Part shown: positions 29,576 through 41,880 of the stretch, piece by piece
Position numbering within the stretch: position 1 is the first letter of the stretch
Layout of the letters: every line of letters starts with the position of its first letter
Source: Solea solea
Taxonomy: Eukaryota > Chordata > Actinopteri > Pleuronectiformes > Soleidae
DNA length: 64,000 bases
Direction: 5' to 3'
NCBI RefSeq assembly: GCF_958295425.1
Contig: NC_081142.1
Span: forward strand, 22,216,530-22,280,529
The notes under the pieces: model-generated
What the model was told of the DNA's origin: nothing
What the model saw: only the letters and a program-made list of their open reading frames with translations
The model's database searches: none
Translations under genes and position numbers: made by a program

Positions 29576-31390
29576 TTTTTAAGAAGGTTATAGAAGGTTG
29601 AATTCTACTTTATGTGGTTTCTTTGGAGGTTCTCAGAATGTTCTGAAAGGTTTCAAAGTCAGTGAGGAAGTTTTTTTGGCTATTTTTGAGATAAGTTTCT
29701 TGACTTGTTTTTTAAAGTTTAGGTTCTCGCTGAGAAGTTTGAAGATGTGCTTCATGAGTGCTGGAGGTTGGTTGTTCTTGGCTGCAGTGATGAATCAAAT
29801 CACCCAGGAGACGATTGATGGACAGAAAAACTCAAGTGTGGACAACAGACTGTCAGAGAAATGTAAGAAAGATCATTTTGTAGCAATGAAACCTTTTGAT
29901 TCGTGTGTGGGGTTTTTTTTTCAGTTAAATCAAAACATAAACAGGTCTTTCCTGTTGTGTAACGACACACACGGCGGTTGATAGATTTAAACAGATTTCC
30001 CAACAGTGTGGTCATGTGATTGCGCTTCATCATGTTTCCCACTTTTTTAAGACATAATCCAGGGTTCCTAAAGGTCATGAAATGAAATTCCCTGTAAAAG
30101 TTTAGAAAGTTAGAGAAATTCTTCTCCAGGCCTGGAAATAGTTTAGAATTCAGTGAATATCAGGGATCTAATATGAAACATCTCTGATAGAAGTGATGCA
30201 CAGGGTATAATTTATGTTCATATCTGAGTGAAGTTAGGAAACACTAACCTGACCTTTCAATGACAAAGATAATCCATCAAAATTCCATGTTTTATTTTTG
30301 CTACAAAGTGTTCTATGGTCACTATTGGGGGGCCTAGCCTTTGTTAAACTACTTAACAACTAAAATTAGGTGAAAAAGTTGTGGGGACTGAGTGGGAATC
30401 TTGACAATCATGTGAAACATGGCAACTCATTTATAGCGATACCCTTTTGTTGAAGGCAAGTGAATAAAACTATTTATTTAAGTTTAAGATTACAAAGACA
30501 GATATAGGCTGAACTTTCATTTGTTTTCATACTTGAATTCCACAATTTAATCCCTCCATTTTTGGTTGTTGTACACGTTTTGCTAATTATTGTCATTTAC
30601 GGAAACCCCTAAAAGGAAAATGGGGAGGACAACCTTTTAGGATCGTTTTCCTTTGTCAAATTTACTTTATACTTTCAAATTAAAACAATGCATTGTTGGT
30701 TGTTTCATACTAATAGAGCTGAAACAATTACTCAATGAATCATTATTAATCGATTACTAACTACTGGTTTCTTTGCTCAGAAAATAATCATTAGTTGCAG
30801 GTCATAAATGATTCACAACTTAATTATGAGCATGTTTCACACACAAATCTGAACTAAAATGTTGGGAAAATATGTTCAGGGACCCAAAAATGACCCCTCT
30901 CTGGGCTCCGACCCAGTTTTTGGGGATTTTCACTCCAGTACCAGGGTCGGTGCTGCTGCTGCTGCTCTGTGACGTGGAGTTTTTTATTTTGTGACATACA
31001 GGACGTTGTTGTTGTTGTTTGGAACAAACTTTATTGAAACTGTCAACCAGGACAGGTGCAACCTGACAAAGCTGGATTAAATTTTCCCCAAAAAAGTATG
31101 AATAAGAGAGTCTCCAACAGTTAATATGCCAGTTTGTGTTTTACAATCCTCAACCACAACATGTTAATAATCAGTTATCTAAAAAATAATAATCATTATC
31201 ATCATCATAATAATAATAATAATCATAATAAAAATGAACACCATGCCCTGTTGGATAGATCACACACACACACACACAACTGATTCTCCCCTCTCTCTCC
31301 GTTTTTGTTTTTACTGCAGGCTTCACTGAACACGACCTCTGACCTCTGACATGTAGAAACTAACAATTACAAAGCATCAAAATCCAACGA

Positions 31391-31400
31391 CCGTTTATTG
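31391..31400 (-). promoter_or_regulatory. ptma: Candidate ptma polyadenylation signal
   Basis: TTTATT on the plus strand (AATAAA on the minus strand, within GTTTATTGTT) lies about 620 bases after the ptma stop, consistent with the long 3' untranslated region usual for this gene. Another AATAAA on the minus strand is near 31029. Confidence 0.5.
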
Positions 31401-32016
31401 TTCCAACGAAACAGCACAGACAGAAGAAACAGTATTAACATCTGGCCATGACGGACGGGCAGACGGACGGAGCGACAGACAGTGACAGACGGACGGACGG
31501 CAGGAACTACAGCCTCGGGAATCTCACACACAAACTACCGGGAATACACACACACACACACACACACACGGGTCGCTTTCCCCCACGCCACTACACGTCA
31601 ACACACGCCCTACGGGAAACCTAAGCAGAAACCTAGTGGAAGAAAAGAACAGGGGAGGGGAGGGAGGAAGGGGTGGAGCTTAAGGGAGGGCGGATGCCTC
31701 TGATTGGCTGATACTGAATGTGGACGGCTGATGATTGAGTCTGGATCTAAAAGTCCTCAAAGCACCACTTGATACCCAGAAAAAAGATCTCGCTGTTGTT
31801 GCAAAATGGCCAAACCTCCTTGCAGTATTTACAAAAATATAAAATGTAAATAAAAATACAAACGTATTCTTGTTTGTAAAAGTATTTCTCATTCTCGTTT
31901 GAAGAAGGGAGGACTGAGGTGTCGGAGGTTTGCTGGGACAAAAAAACACAACCGGCTGTCTGCCCTCTGGGTGGCGTCGTTGTCCTCCAGACAGCGCGGC
32001 CGAGCCCGGCCGAGCT

Positions 32017-35000
32017 CTACTTGTCTGTCTTCTGCTTCTTGGTTTCCACTTCGTCCTGGAAGACAAAAGGTGAGAGGACAGGGTTAGAGCTGAGGAGTCA
32101 GAGATATGTCGTCATGTGATATAAAATGTAAACATTGAAGGAGTTATAATCTCATCGCTAAGGCCGATGTCCAATTTAGACAGTAGCCTGACTAAGAGTA
32201 TACATGCGGAGGAGCAAATCGATTTATTGGTTGTGTATGTGTGACTCTGCCTCCTTAGGTGGCGCTGTATCGCAGGAGTATTCGGACTGTGAATCACATT
32301 ATCCCAGTATGTTAGTCCGACTAGGACTAGCTCGATTATAGTCAGACTAACATGTTAACATGACATTAAAAAACTGAATTATTGTAGTAGAATTTCGAAC
32401 TATAAGTAGATTTTGGAACTATAATAGGTTTCGGAATTATTAGTAAATTTCGGAATTGTAAGTAGATATTGGAATTATAAGTATAATTTGGAACTTTAAG
32501 TAGATTTTGGAACCTCATCAGAGCAGGAACTAAAAGAAAACATCACTGATGAAGCAGAAACAGTCGAGCCGATCTAGAACTGTATCATGTAAAAGTGATG
32601 AAAATCCCCATTGAATCTCGTTTAAATCTGATTATATACATACTATATTGTAATAACATGTCCTTAGTTGGTCACACGTGTGGAGAAACTCACCTCCTCA
32701 TCATCGTCATCATCGTCCTCCGCTGCTCTCTTCCCCCTCGGCCCGTCCAGGTCGTCGTCATCGTCCTCGTCTTCCTCACCTGAAGACACAGGTACGATCA
32801 CAGTGAGGAACCTCCTCCATTCACGTCAGACTCAGCTTTTTATAACGTGACACTGACCGTTCAGTGAACTCCACTCGCCTTATTAATCATTATCATGCAG
32901 CATGAACAAAAGCAGGAGAAGATAGTTGGAGGAAAATGGCAAAAAGACATTTATTTTGAAACCTAAAATGAAGTTAATCAGTATGCGCACCAACACTGTA
33001 CATGAGAAAACTTTCTATTTATGCTTCAGTGAAAGTGTCCAGTCGTCTCCATGGTAACTCCACACACAACACTTGTGTTTTGGCCACATTTGACTGTCAT
33101 AGTATCACTGTCCTTCTTTTCCTGTGATTCTCCTCCTCGTGTCTGTATGAGTGTACATCATGAGCTCAAGGGCATTGTGCAGTTGCACTGTCTGTCCACT
33201 GGGTGGCACCCCTGCCCTTTATAACTGAGCAAACCTGAGTGTAATGACCTGACTGTGATCTGATGCTGATCCAGTCAATATGCAGTTGCTGTCGTTGCCG
33301 TGTGAGTGTGTGTGTGAGTAAGTGTTACACAACACACACCAATGCTATATAAAGTCATGATTTTATTGAATCCTGTAATTCTTGAATTTTAAATCATTTC
33401 CAGCTCCAGCAGCTGCTCCAAGAGGAAGAATTAGGGAGGGTCTGGTTTTAAATTCTCGTCAAATGTGAATCAAGTCCTCCTGTTACTGGTTTACATACAT
33501 GGCCAAAGGCCAGGCCAGGACTGGACTGGCCTGGACTCTCTGGACTGGACTTAACTGCAGTGGACTGGACTTGTGCACAGAGCAGATGAGTCCTTATCGA
33601 GCAGCTGCTGTGGTGTCAAGAGTTTTATTTAAATTCCTATTATAAATATGCAGGTGCTTTCTTCTCAAGCACACACACACACAGAGTGAAGGTGTGTGTG
33701 TGTGTGTGTGTGCGACATCAGTGACCAGGGAACAGCAACTTTTCCTGGACACAAACACAGAGTCAGTGCAGCACCAGCTGTTGTCACGACCTTTATTTAG
33801 AGGTCGTATTATACCCAGGTCTCTATGTCTTCCAGTGATGCTCGTCTTTAAGAAATCCCTGCATCTCATCACAGCTCATTTATTTATTTTAGGACAATTT
33901 GTCCTTATCATAGATTTACATGAAATTGCTTAATTTAAACATTTTTACACAAGGATGAAGGGGGAGAAAAAAAACCTGTACACAAGAATATAATAATATA
34001 AGCATCAAAAGTCAAAACATGTCACCTATTTTACTAAAAAAGCACATGTTTAAAAGGTAGTGTGGGGATTTAGCGACATCTATTGGTGCAGCTGAATATT
34101 CCTCTTCCAAACATGCAAGAGAACCAGTTAATCATCCTACAGATTATATGACAAACAGATTAACTAACCCTCCTTTTTCTTTCTCATCTATTCCTGTAAT
34201 ATGATTTTACTACATTTATATTTCCTTTTTTTCTTATTTAACATCCATTTATCTAAAATGTACTTTGATTATTGCATAATATAAATATGAATTTGTGTAA
34301 ATGTGTACTTTTCATAAATAATTAGTAATTATTATAGTAATAATTAATAATTCTGCCAATTAGGCAGAATTAGTCAATGTTTTTTTCATCTGGACAGATG
34401 TTTAAAAATCACTTCTATTTTCAAAATAAAAGTCTAAATAACTCAAAAAGACATTAATATAATTATTTTACATCTGATTTCTTCAGAATGGAATGCCAAA
34501 TATTTCACGCCGGACCCGTCTCTACAGGGCAGGAGAGAGCGACATCACAGCGCCACATACAGGTCTGGCTTATGTACTGCAGTGTTTTTGGTGGATTTTA
34601 CACCCACCTTCTCCCTCCTCGTCCTCCTCGTCCTCTCCCACGTCCTCCTCTACCTCATTCTCCTGCTCACCGTTCTCCTCGTCCTGACAGGATGAGACAT
34701 GCAGTCACACTTATATTTATCACAGAAGTAGCGCTCGTGTTCAGCAAACACAGCAGCAGTAGAACAAGTAGAAAAAGAAGAGGAAGTAGAACATCGTCTT
34801 ACAGCTTTGCCGTTGGCGGCAGTGTCTCCATCTCCGTTCTCGGCCTCTTCGGTCTGTTTCTTGTCCTTCAGCTCCTGAGAGCAAACGTATTCTTAGACAC
34901 AGACACACACATGTCCACGTTTATGAATGAGGTGCAACAATAACGATCTGAGAACCAAACTCTGATGATGATGCCGAGTGTGTATCGTGATACAGAGGCC

Positions 35001-36010
35001 ACTGTACGGTAGATATTGTGATATTGCTTTATTAACCTTTAACGACAAGGCAAGCGGACAAGTTTGCGATATATGGTTCCGTTTGTAGTCAGAATTTCTG
35101 GAGGTCATGGGGCATCGGATTGGTTTGAGTTCCCGACTTCTTAACTGGCTTTATACTGAACTACACATTAGGTCATTCTCAAAACTACCGTCACAGCATT
35201 TGCTGAAGGAATTTTTTTATTGCTTATTTGTTTCACTCCATACACAAACTATCAAAAACGAATTTCTTGATTCATTATTATTTTTATTTCTTCATTGTGT
35301 TTTCTACGTGTCTATGCTTTCGAGCAGAACAATTTAACCTAAAAAACATTTAACAGCAGTTTTTGTACCAGATTTCATTTCACTTTATATTGTGATTGAG
35401 TGTTAACACATGGGATACCATCAAAAGGATATTAATTACCATTAAAGGCAGCATTAACAACATGTGCTGCATCACATTGAGTGTTCATATCTCTTTAGGT
35501 TCCAGTTGAAAAACAGGAACCTGGTGAAAGAGTGATGATTAGATTTGGTTTGATTTGAGCATACATTCATTTGCAGAGCATACAATGATGTTAAATCCAA
35601 ACCTTAATCCTGAACTACAATTCAAATCTTAGCCCTAGTTCCTCAAAAATGAGGTTGTGCCTCATTATGTCCAGGTTTTGGTCTCCATGAGGACTACTGG
35701 TCCTTACAAGGTCAGTGTTTATGCCAGAAAAAGTCCAAGAGGCAAAAAATACAAGAACACACACAGACACAGAAAAGGAGGGAAACTCCATCCTCCTCCT
35801 CCTCCTCACCTTCACCAAACTCTGGCTGCCAGTTGCCTTTTACAGTCAGGTGGCAGTCTTGTAAATCTCTGTCCTCCTATTGGCCGGTTCTCCCTAAGTC
35901 CCTCCCACCTTCTTACTGGCTGGCTGTAACCTGACACCGTCTGTCACTGCTGCCATGTAGTCAGAGTGGAGCCTGGCAGAGAAACCACAGGCTCCCAGGA
36001 CTACAAGTCC

Positions 36011-36041
<31 letters not shown>

Positions 36042-37136
36042 TTCTGACAAACTTCCAAAGTATATTTATTTAACTTCATTGAACTTGTGGGACATGTGCG
36101 CTGGTTTTCGGACTGTTGTACACTCGTGTTTCCTACACATAACAGTAAGTAGTGAAATAACGACCGACACAGAAGAATCCACACACACACTCATCGGTCG
36201 ACCTGTTCACACACGCCTGTGTCTGCTCACAGAGCGCCTCAATCATTCTTCACCTATTTAACCCTTTGAATGGCTGACTAACAGCAAACATCACATGCTG
36301 TTTTTGGATTAGACAGCATTCTGCATTACCAAAACACACCAGGTGAGGGCATCAGTTCAGTCATACAAGTACTTCTCGATTACGTGGCTTGCGTTGCATC
36401 TGGCAGAAGTCGATCACAACGCGTTTATCGTTTAGCTTAAACACTACACAAGTTCTCCTGATTAAGTTGTTCTTCTGGTTACCGATGTGATATAGACCAC
36501 ATCAGCGATGTAGTTGAAGTTAGAAATCAGAACATTTGTAGTCGGGAGTTTCAGATTTCTAACGCCGAAGGTCAGAGTGTCCTCACAATCCGCAACATTG
36601 GATTCCAAGATGGCCACCTCTCACGCTAGTAGTAAAAAACACTGCAAATTTTACCATTCACTACATGTCTTTCTGGAAATGTTGCTACGATGTTTGTGTG
36701 AGCAAAACACCGCATTGTTGTTGTTGCCAACAATGGCTAGCCCAACATAATTTGCATTAAAAAAAATCCAACTTTGCGTGTTCCGGTTAGGTTTTGAAAT
36801 TCAAGTATGTAGTCGGAAGTTTCAACTGGAACCCCACCCCCGGTAGGCTTCCAAACTACAATCCCCAACATCGGATTCCAAGATGGCTGCCACTTGCGTT
36901 AGTAGTAAACACATTGCGACTTTTCGGAATGTACCGTTAACTTACAGGTACCTGACACATTTTTTACCCGCTCTTTCTTAAATCTTTTTTTCTTCTTCTT
37001 GTGATTACCATTTTCCCTCGCGCTCACTGAGCTTTTTTTTTCTCTTTTTTTTTTACAGTCAAACCGGCGCTGCATGCGCAGCAGCTCACTGAAGACAGGC
37101 ACGATCCCTGCCCCTCCTCGCGCGCCAGCTGCTTCT

Positions 37137-37172
<36 letters not shown>

Positions 37173-38189
37173 AATGAAAACTATCAGTCTGGACTTGCCG
37201 TTCCTCTGATCTCACCGCGTCCCGCCCCCTCGTGTTTGAAAAGTGACAAACAAAACTGCGGAAATGAACAATAACGGCGGGCGCTCGCGGCGGTGTCGGC
37301 GTCGCACGCGCCACCGCTCGCGGCAGCAGCAGGTTCCGCTTCTTCCTAAACTAAAAACCTCATTAATGAGGACAATAACGAGGACGGAGACTGGGAGGAG
37401 CGAGAGAGTCCGCAATGACAACTAAACACAAATACAAGAGCGTGTATGTATGCGCGTGTGTGTTGACGCGCAACAACGCGCGCTCACGGCCACACGAAGC
37501 GGAGAGCTCTCGCTCGTTCGCTCGCTGTTCGGCGGCGGTCGGGAGGAGCTCGCGATGAATAAACGAAGATTATTGTTCGGTCACGTCACCGATTAGTTAC
37601 GAGCCGGTGCGACTAATCTGCAGAGTGTAGTTAATATTATCCTGCGCGTTAGTGACCACTTATCTTCTTCCTCACAAACACACACACACACTCACGCGCA
37701 CACACACACTTGAACTAATTCGACGTATAACTGAATATTTACGAGTTTGAATAAAAACAACAAACTGAAGATTTTTTCTTTTCTTCTTTTTTGTCTCCGT
37801 GTTTTGAGTGGGAGGAATATTCCGACTGAATCACCAAAGTAGCGTTAATCTAGATTATTTAAACACACAATCACAGACACACACACGGTGAAGGTGACAG
37901 ATGCTCTATACTGTGTGTGTTCATATGTGTGTGTGGTGATGATCATCCTCACTCACAGCTGCTTCACCTACACACGTTTCAATGGACAAACAGCAGCACA
38001 GTCCAAACCCATCACACACACACACACACTTTACATATTCAAATGAGCAACACACTCATTAATAAAAGCACAGGACTTTTTTTGTTTTGTGTTTTTATAA
38101 ATGACCTTATCTTGTTGTGCTCTCGTCCTTCTTCTCGTTCTTACCTTAGCGCTCAGTTCCCCGCTGCTCTCCACTTTACTGTCCGCCAT
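32017..38189 (-). CDS. ptma: Prothymosin alpha
   Basis: Five minus-strand exons join in frame to 105 residues (human 110-111): 38145-38189, 34803-34874, 34608-34683, 32694-32779 and 32017-32055. The protein starts MADSKVESSGELSAK, continues ELKDKKQTEEAENGDGD, then a long run of Glu/Asp (exons 3 and 4, with GPRGKRAAEDDDDDDEE). It ends TKKQKTDK, the conserved bipartite-type nuclear localisation signal at the C-terminus. There is no hydrophobic residue cluster, as expected for an intrinsically disordered, highly acidic nuclear protein. Family knowledge: it binds histone H1 and other basic proteins and acts in chromatin remodelling, proliferation and apoptosome control. The first intron is about 3.3 kb. 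Promoter elements lie just beyond 38190. Teleosts often have two ptma copies and I cannot say which this is. Confidence 0.95.
32125..32365. mobile_element. MITE fragment related to 17262-17815
   Basis: Shared words include TAGTCCGACTA, AGCTCGATTA and CATGTTAACATG near the right end. It lies between ptma exons 4 and 5. Confidence 0.5.
32395..32512. repeat. Short minisatellite with a 19-base unit
   Basis: About six tandem units of the form GAACTATAAGTAGATTTTG occur with substitutions. They directly precede a fragment (32513-32600) of the MITE family found at 7180-8937 and 55533-56203. Located in the last ptma intron. Confidence 0.8.
37060..37620. promoter_or_regulatory. CpG-rich block in ptma intron 1
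   Basis: The area has many CpG dinucleotides (for example around 37274-37345 and 37440-37560), in contrast to the AT-rich surroundings. It probably belongs to the ptma CpG island extending into intron 1. No open frame here has family or splice support. Confidence 0.5.
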
Positions 38190-38430
38190 GTTACTGATGC
38201 AAAAGAAACTACTTAATAATATCCAGTCACACAGAGAGATGTGAAATTAAAACGGAAACCCGGAGCAGACGGAGCGTCCTCAGCAGAGATGTGAGTGAGT
38301 GAGTGAGTGAGTGCGTGCGTGCGTGTGAGTGAGTGCGCGTGTGTGTGTGAGTGCGCGAGTGAGTGAGTGAGTGTGTGGAAAGAAGAGAGGTTGGTCCAAC
38401 CAGCGGCGGGTTTATAGACGGAGCTGCTGC

Positions 38431-38517
38431 TTTTATATAGCAGTGGGAGGCGTAAAGGTGTCCGCACTCACGAGCTCATTGGTCCATTACCCGCGAAAAT
38501 ATTCAGCCTGTGATTGG
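38431..38517 (-). promoter_or_regulatory. ptma: ptma core promoter: TATA box and two CCAAT boxes
   Basis: On the minus strand TATATAAAA occupies 38431-38439. CCAAT boxes are at 38478-38482 and 38513-38517, about 45 and 80 bases upstream of it. The predicted start of transcription is near 38400-38408, giving a leader of about 215 bases that includes the GTGA/GTGC repeat tract at 38290-38375. The spacing is that of a classic TATA plus NF-Y promoter. Confidence 0.75.
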
Positions 38518-38529
38518 CCAGAGGGAAAC

Positions 38530-38560
38530 AATAGCTCTCTCTCTCTCTCCCTCTCTCTCT

Positions 38561-38598
<38 letters not shown>
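38530..38598. repeat. (CT)n microsatellite
   Basis: An imperfect CT/CCCT run lies directly upstream of the ptma promoter. Confidence 0.9.
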
Positions 38599-38599
<1 letters not shown>

Positions 38600-38634
38600 C
38601 ATGTATTTGTTGCCTCTCTCTTCTGTCATAAACG

Positions 38635-39025
38635 CTGACCTTGTCAGGACCACTAGTCCTCATAGAGACCGAAACCTGGTCCTAATAAGGCATAACCTAA
38701 TTTCTAAAAGGACTGGTTAAGTTAGGGGTACGATTTGAAATGTGGTTCTAGTTAAGATTTGGGTTATGGATTTTTTTTTCTTTTAGCTATACAAACGTGT
38801 GTGTGTTCTTCTGTCACACAAACACTGACCTTGTCAGGACCAGTAGTCCACATGGAGACAAAAACCTGGTCATACTGAGACAGAACCTCATTTATTAAAG
38901 GACTGATTAAGTTTAAGGCAAATATTATAATTGTGGTTAAGTTAAGGTTAGGGTTAAGGCGTTTTTAGTCCGTCCTAATGAATAGAAGTCAATACAGTGT
39001 CCTAAGAAGACTAGCTACACCAAGC

Positions 39026-39070
<45 letters not shown>

Positions 39071-39460
39071 TGTTCTTCTGTCACAAACACTGACCTTGTC
39101 AGGACCAGTAGTCCTCGTGGAGACCAAATCAGTCCTATTGAAACAGAACCTCATTTCTTAAGGAACTTGTTAAATTAAGGGGTAAGATTTGAAATGTGGT
39201 TCTCGTTAAGGTTGGGGTTAAGGATTTTTTGAGTTTGTCCTAATGAATGGAAGTCAATACAATGTCCTAAGAAGAATAGCTACACAAGCCTGTGTGTGTG
39301 TGTGTGTGTTCTTCTGACATAAACACTGACCTTGTCAGGACCAGTAGTCCTCGAGGAGTTTAAAACTGGTTAAAGGGTAAGATTTGAAATGCAGTTAAGT
39401 TAATGAATGGAAGTCAGTGCAGTGTACCAAGAATAATAGCTGAGTATGTGTGTGTAGTCC
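38635..39460 (-). repeat. Four tandem copies of the CA-flanked interspersed repeat
   Basis: The module ACCTTGTCAGGACCAGTAGT recurs at about 38640, 38828, 39093 and 39330 in the same orientation. Each is followed by a GGTTAAG-rich part and, in most, a GT microsatellite. The arrangement suggests local duplication rather than independent insertions. Confidence 0.8.
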
Positions 39461-39589
39461 ATATGTTACTAATGTAGTGAGGACCTTAATCTGATTACAC
39501 AGTCACTTAATGGGAAATCGTCTTCCTCCCTCTCTACAAGTCAAATGCAGCAGCAGCAGCTTCTGTTACGGCTTTTTAATTTTAGGAGG

Positions 39590-40520
39590 GAGACTTAAAA
39601 GATAGGGTTAGGTTAAGGTAAGGTTGCAGGTTGGGTTTAAGTTAAGGTTTGCCTAAGATAAGACCAGAAAAGATAAGATAGTCCTTTATTACACCCACAA
39701 CTGGAACATTTTATTTGACAGATTTATGAAGATTTGGTTTAAGTTAAGTTTGTTGTGGTTTTGCTTTATAAATTAAGGTTATGATTTGGTAAAAGTTTGC
39801 TTTGGGGTTAAGTCAAGGTTAGGTATCAGTTAAGATTAGCTAAAGGTTAAGTTAAGGCTACGGTAAAATGTAAGGTTAGGGAAAGTTAAGTTTAAGGTAA
39901 GGTCTCCTTACAGGTTAAGGTTAGGTACTAGTTAAGGTTTGCTTAAGGTTAAATTAATATTAAGGGCATGTTAAATTAAGGATTAAGTAAAAATGTAAGG
40001 TTTGGGGGAAGTTAAGTTTAAGATAAGGTTTAAGTTAATGTGTACTTAAGGGTTATGTTAAGGTTTGTTGAAATTAAGTTATGGTTACAGTAAGATAAGA
40101 TTTCGGTTGGTTGAGGTATATTTAAGGTTAGGGGGAGGTAAGGTTTAACTTAAGGTCAAGTTAAGGGTTAAATTAAGGTTTGTTTACAATTAAAATTATG
40201 GGGATTGCTACCTTCATTTAGGTAAGGTAACAGGTTTGCATAAGATTAAGTTAAAAGTTGTGTGGGGAGAGTTAGGTTTAGGTTAAGGTTATGTTTAAGG
40301 TAAGGTTTGCTTAAGGGTTAGGGTAAAATCTGGCTTAATTTAAGGTGTGCATCGGGGTTAAGTTAAGGTGAGATTTAGGTTAAATTTAGTTAAAGAACTG
40401 CAGCAGGGTTAGGTTTAATTTAGGTAAGGTAAGGTCAGGCTTAGGGGTAAAGTTCAAGTTAATTTAAGGGTTTTATAAGGGTTAGTTAAGGTTAGAATTC
40501 GGTTAAGGAAGTTTCGAAAA
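39590..40520. repeat. Degenerate TTAAGG/TTAGG array
   Basis: For about 930 bases the plus strand is dominated by words such as GGTTAAGGTTAGG, AAGTTAAGGTT and TTAGGGTAAAAT with irregular spacing. It continues from the GGTTAAGG-rich tail of the repeat copies at 38635-39460. No coding signal was seen. Confidence 0.85.
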
Positions 40521-41239
40521 TATTTAAAAGAAATAAATAAATAAAAAAGATTTAGTCTCTTTGTCCCACATTCTGTGTGTGAACTTTGTGATATACATTT
40601 TACTCTCTTTCGCTCACACATACACACACAGAGAAAGAGGCATGTACGTGTAGATTGTTAATCTCATACACACATGCAGCCAGTGTGTATATACAGCTTT
40701 AATCCCTTAATAAATCCCACACACTTTATCTCAGTCATGCTTACTATTGGCTAATCACTTATGCAAAATGACTCCTTTTTTTGAAAGTGTGGGCTGAATT
40801 TCAAACTACTGATACATGCATCATAAAGTCTGGATTGAACAAGGGATAATTCCAATCTCTTTTCACTACTAACGGGCAGAAATTGTCGTCCAGTTAAAGT
40901 ACTCCAAATGTTCTTCCTGTACGATCACACAACTTCCAGTTTCCTACTTTAATTTTAATCATGAACACACAGGAACAAATCGTGTAACAGCAACTGTACA
41001 ACTACTGTAATCACAACTGTAGCTTGTATTCAGAAAAAACTGCTTCCTGCTTTTCATTTTACTACAATAACACCACTATTATTACCACCAGTAGATTCAA
41101 TTCAAATAAATTCCAGTTATATACTAGACATCAATGGGTTTTACTCCCCATCGTTGACCTGTATTGTAATTGTTTACTGATGTTTTTTTAACTGCAGTAA
41201 ATATAGCTTGCATGTCTGTAAAGATAATAGATAATACAC

Positions 41240-41455
41240 ACGGAGAATGAGACAGAGTGACACAGAAACAGGGAGAAAATGAGAACGAGGGGAGGGGGTG
41301 GATGGATGGATGGATGAGGAGGGGAGAGAGAGAGGAGGTGGGTGAGAGAAGGAGGGAGGGAGGGGAGGAAAGAGTGGAGACAGAGAGGCAAAGAAATAAA
41401 GAGGAGGAAGGAGAAAGGCGGGTGGGGCTGAGAAGGAAATGGAGGGAAGAGATAC
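41240..41455 (+). repeat. Long polypurine tract
   Basis: About 215 bases are almost entirely A and G on the plus strand, with few pyrimidine interruptions except a (GGAT)n stretch at 41298-41315. Such sequence can form triplex or H-DNA structures. Confidence 0.85.
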
Positions 41456-41569
41456 GTGGGTTTGTGACGTAGATTTAAATCATGTTTATGCTACGTTACT
41501 AAACTCTAAACTTACATATAACGCTCGTATTGACGTTGCCGTTTCACACTGATCATTCACGAACAAGCT

Positions 41570-41880
41570 CTACGTGGAAAAACGTGAGGGAAATGCGTTT
41601 TTTATCGTGGACATTTCGTCAAAACAGCGATATGGCTTTTGTCCCTCACCAAAATGGCGGCCGGCAGAGTCCGTATGGCGTAGCGATCTTTGAACACGAC
41701 CGCTGATTGGCTGGTGTACTGGAGCGAACGTAAAGCTGACGCTTTGCGCCCGCTGAGCGGCTGATCGAGCTGTCAATCATCATGGGGTAGGCTGATGGAG
41801 TGGTTGGTGCGTTTAGCAGGAGGGAACAGCAGGAGTGAAGTCGGAGGTAGAGCGGACTGGATTTTTTTGTACGAAGCCTC
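41570..41880. promoter_or_regulatory. Candidate CpG/YY1-type promoter without an assigned gene
   Basis: AAAATGGCGGCC at about 41652-41663 matches the YY1 consensus common at vertebrate starts. CpG density is raised over this stretch, and GATTGG (inverted CCAAT) lies at 41705. No first exon with convincing coding potential follows on either strand. Confidence 0.35.

Larger units (their letters stand above)
28917..31390. other. Convergent intergenic region between lrrc40 and ptma
   Basis: It holds the lrrc40 3' end, the foldback MITE, a degenerate AATCGATTA-type repeat at 30713-30805 and a CA repeat at 31261-31280. No additional gene is supportable; the open frames at 29598-30078 have no splice or family support. 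Confidence 0.6.

Noticed and set aside
31680..32087. Open frames around the last ptma exon on both strands
   Set aside because: They are shadows of the ptma 3' untranslated region and last exon; the real exon is 32017-32055.
35786..35815. Acidic (Glu)n frame on the minus strand between ptma exons 1 and 2, resembling an extra ptma exon
   Set aside because: It is a TCC microsatellite in an intron. The five exons already give the expected ptma length and phase, and inclusion is not needed.
36590..36910. Two AAGATGGCNNCC (YY1-like) blocks that could be promoters in ptma intron 1
   Set aside because: They are two copies of the same diverged repeat (TTCCAAGATGGC...TAGTAGTAAA), so the YY1-like word is probably a repeat feature.
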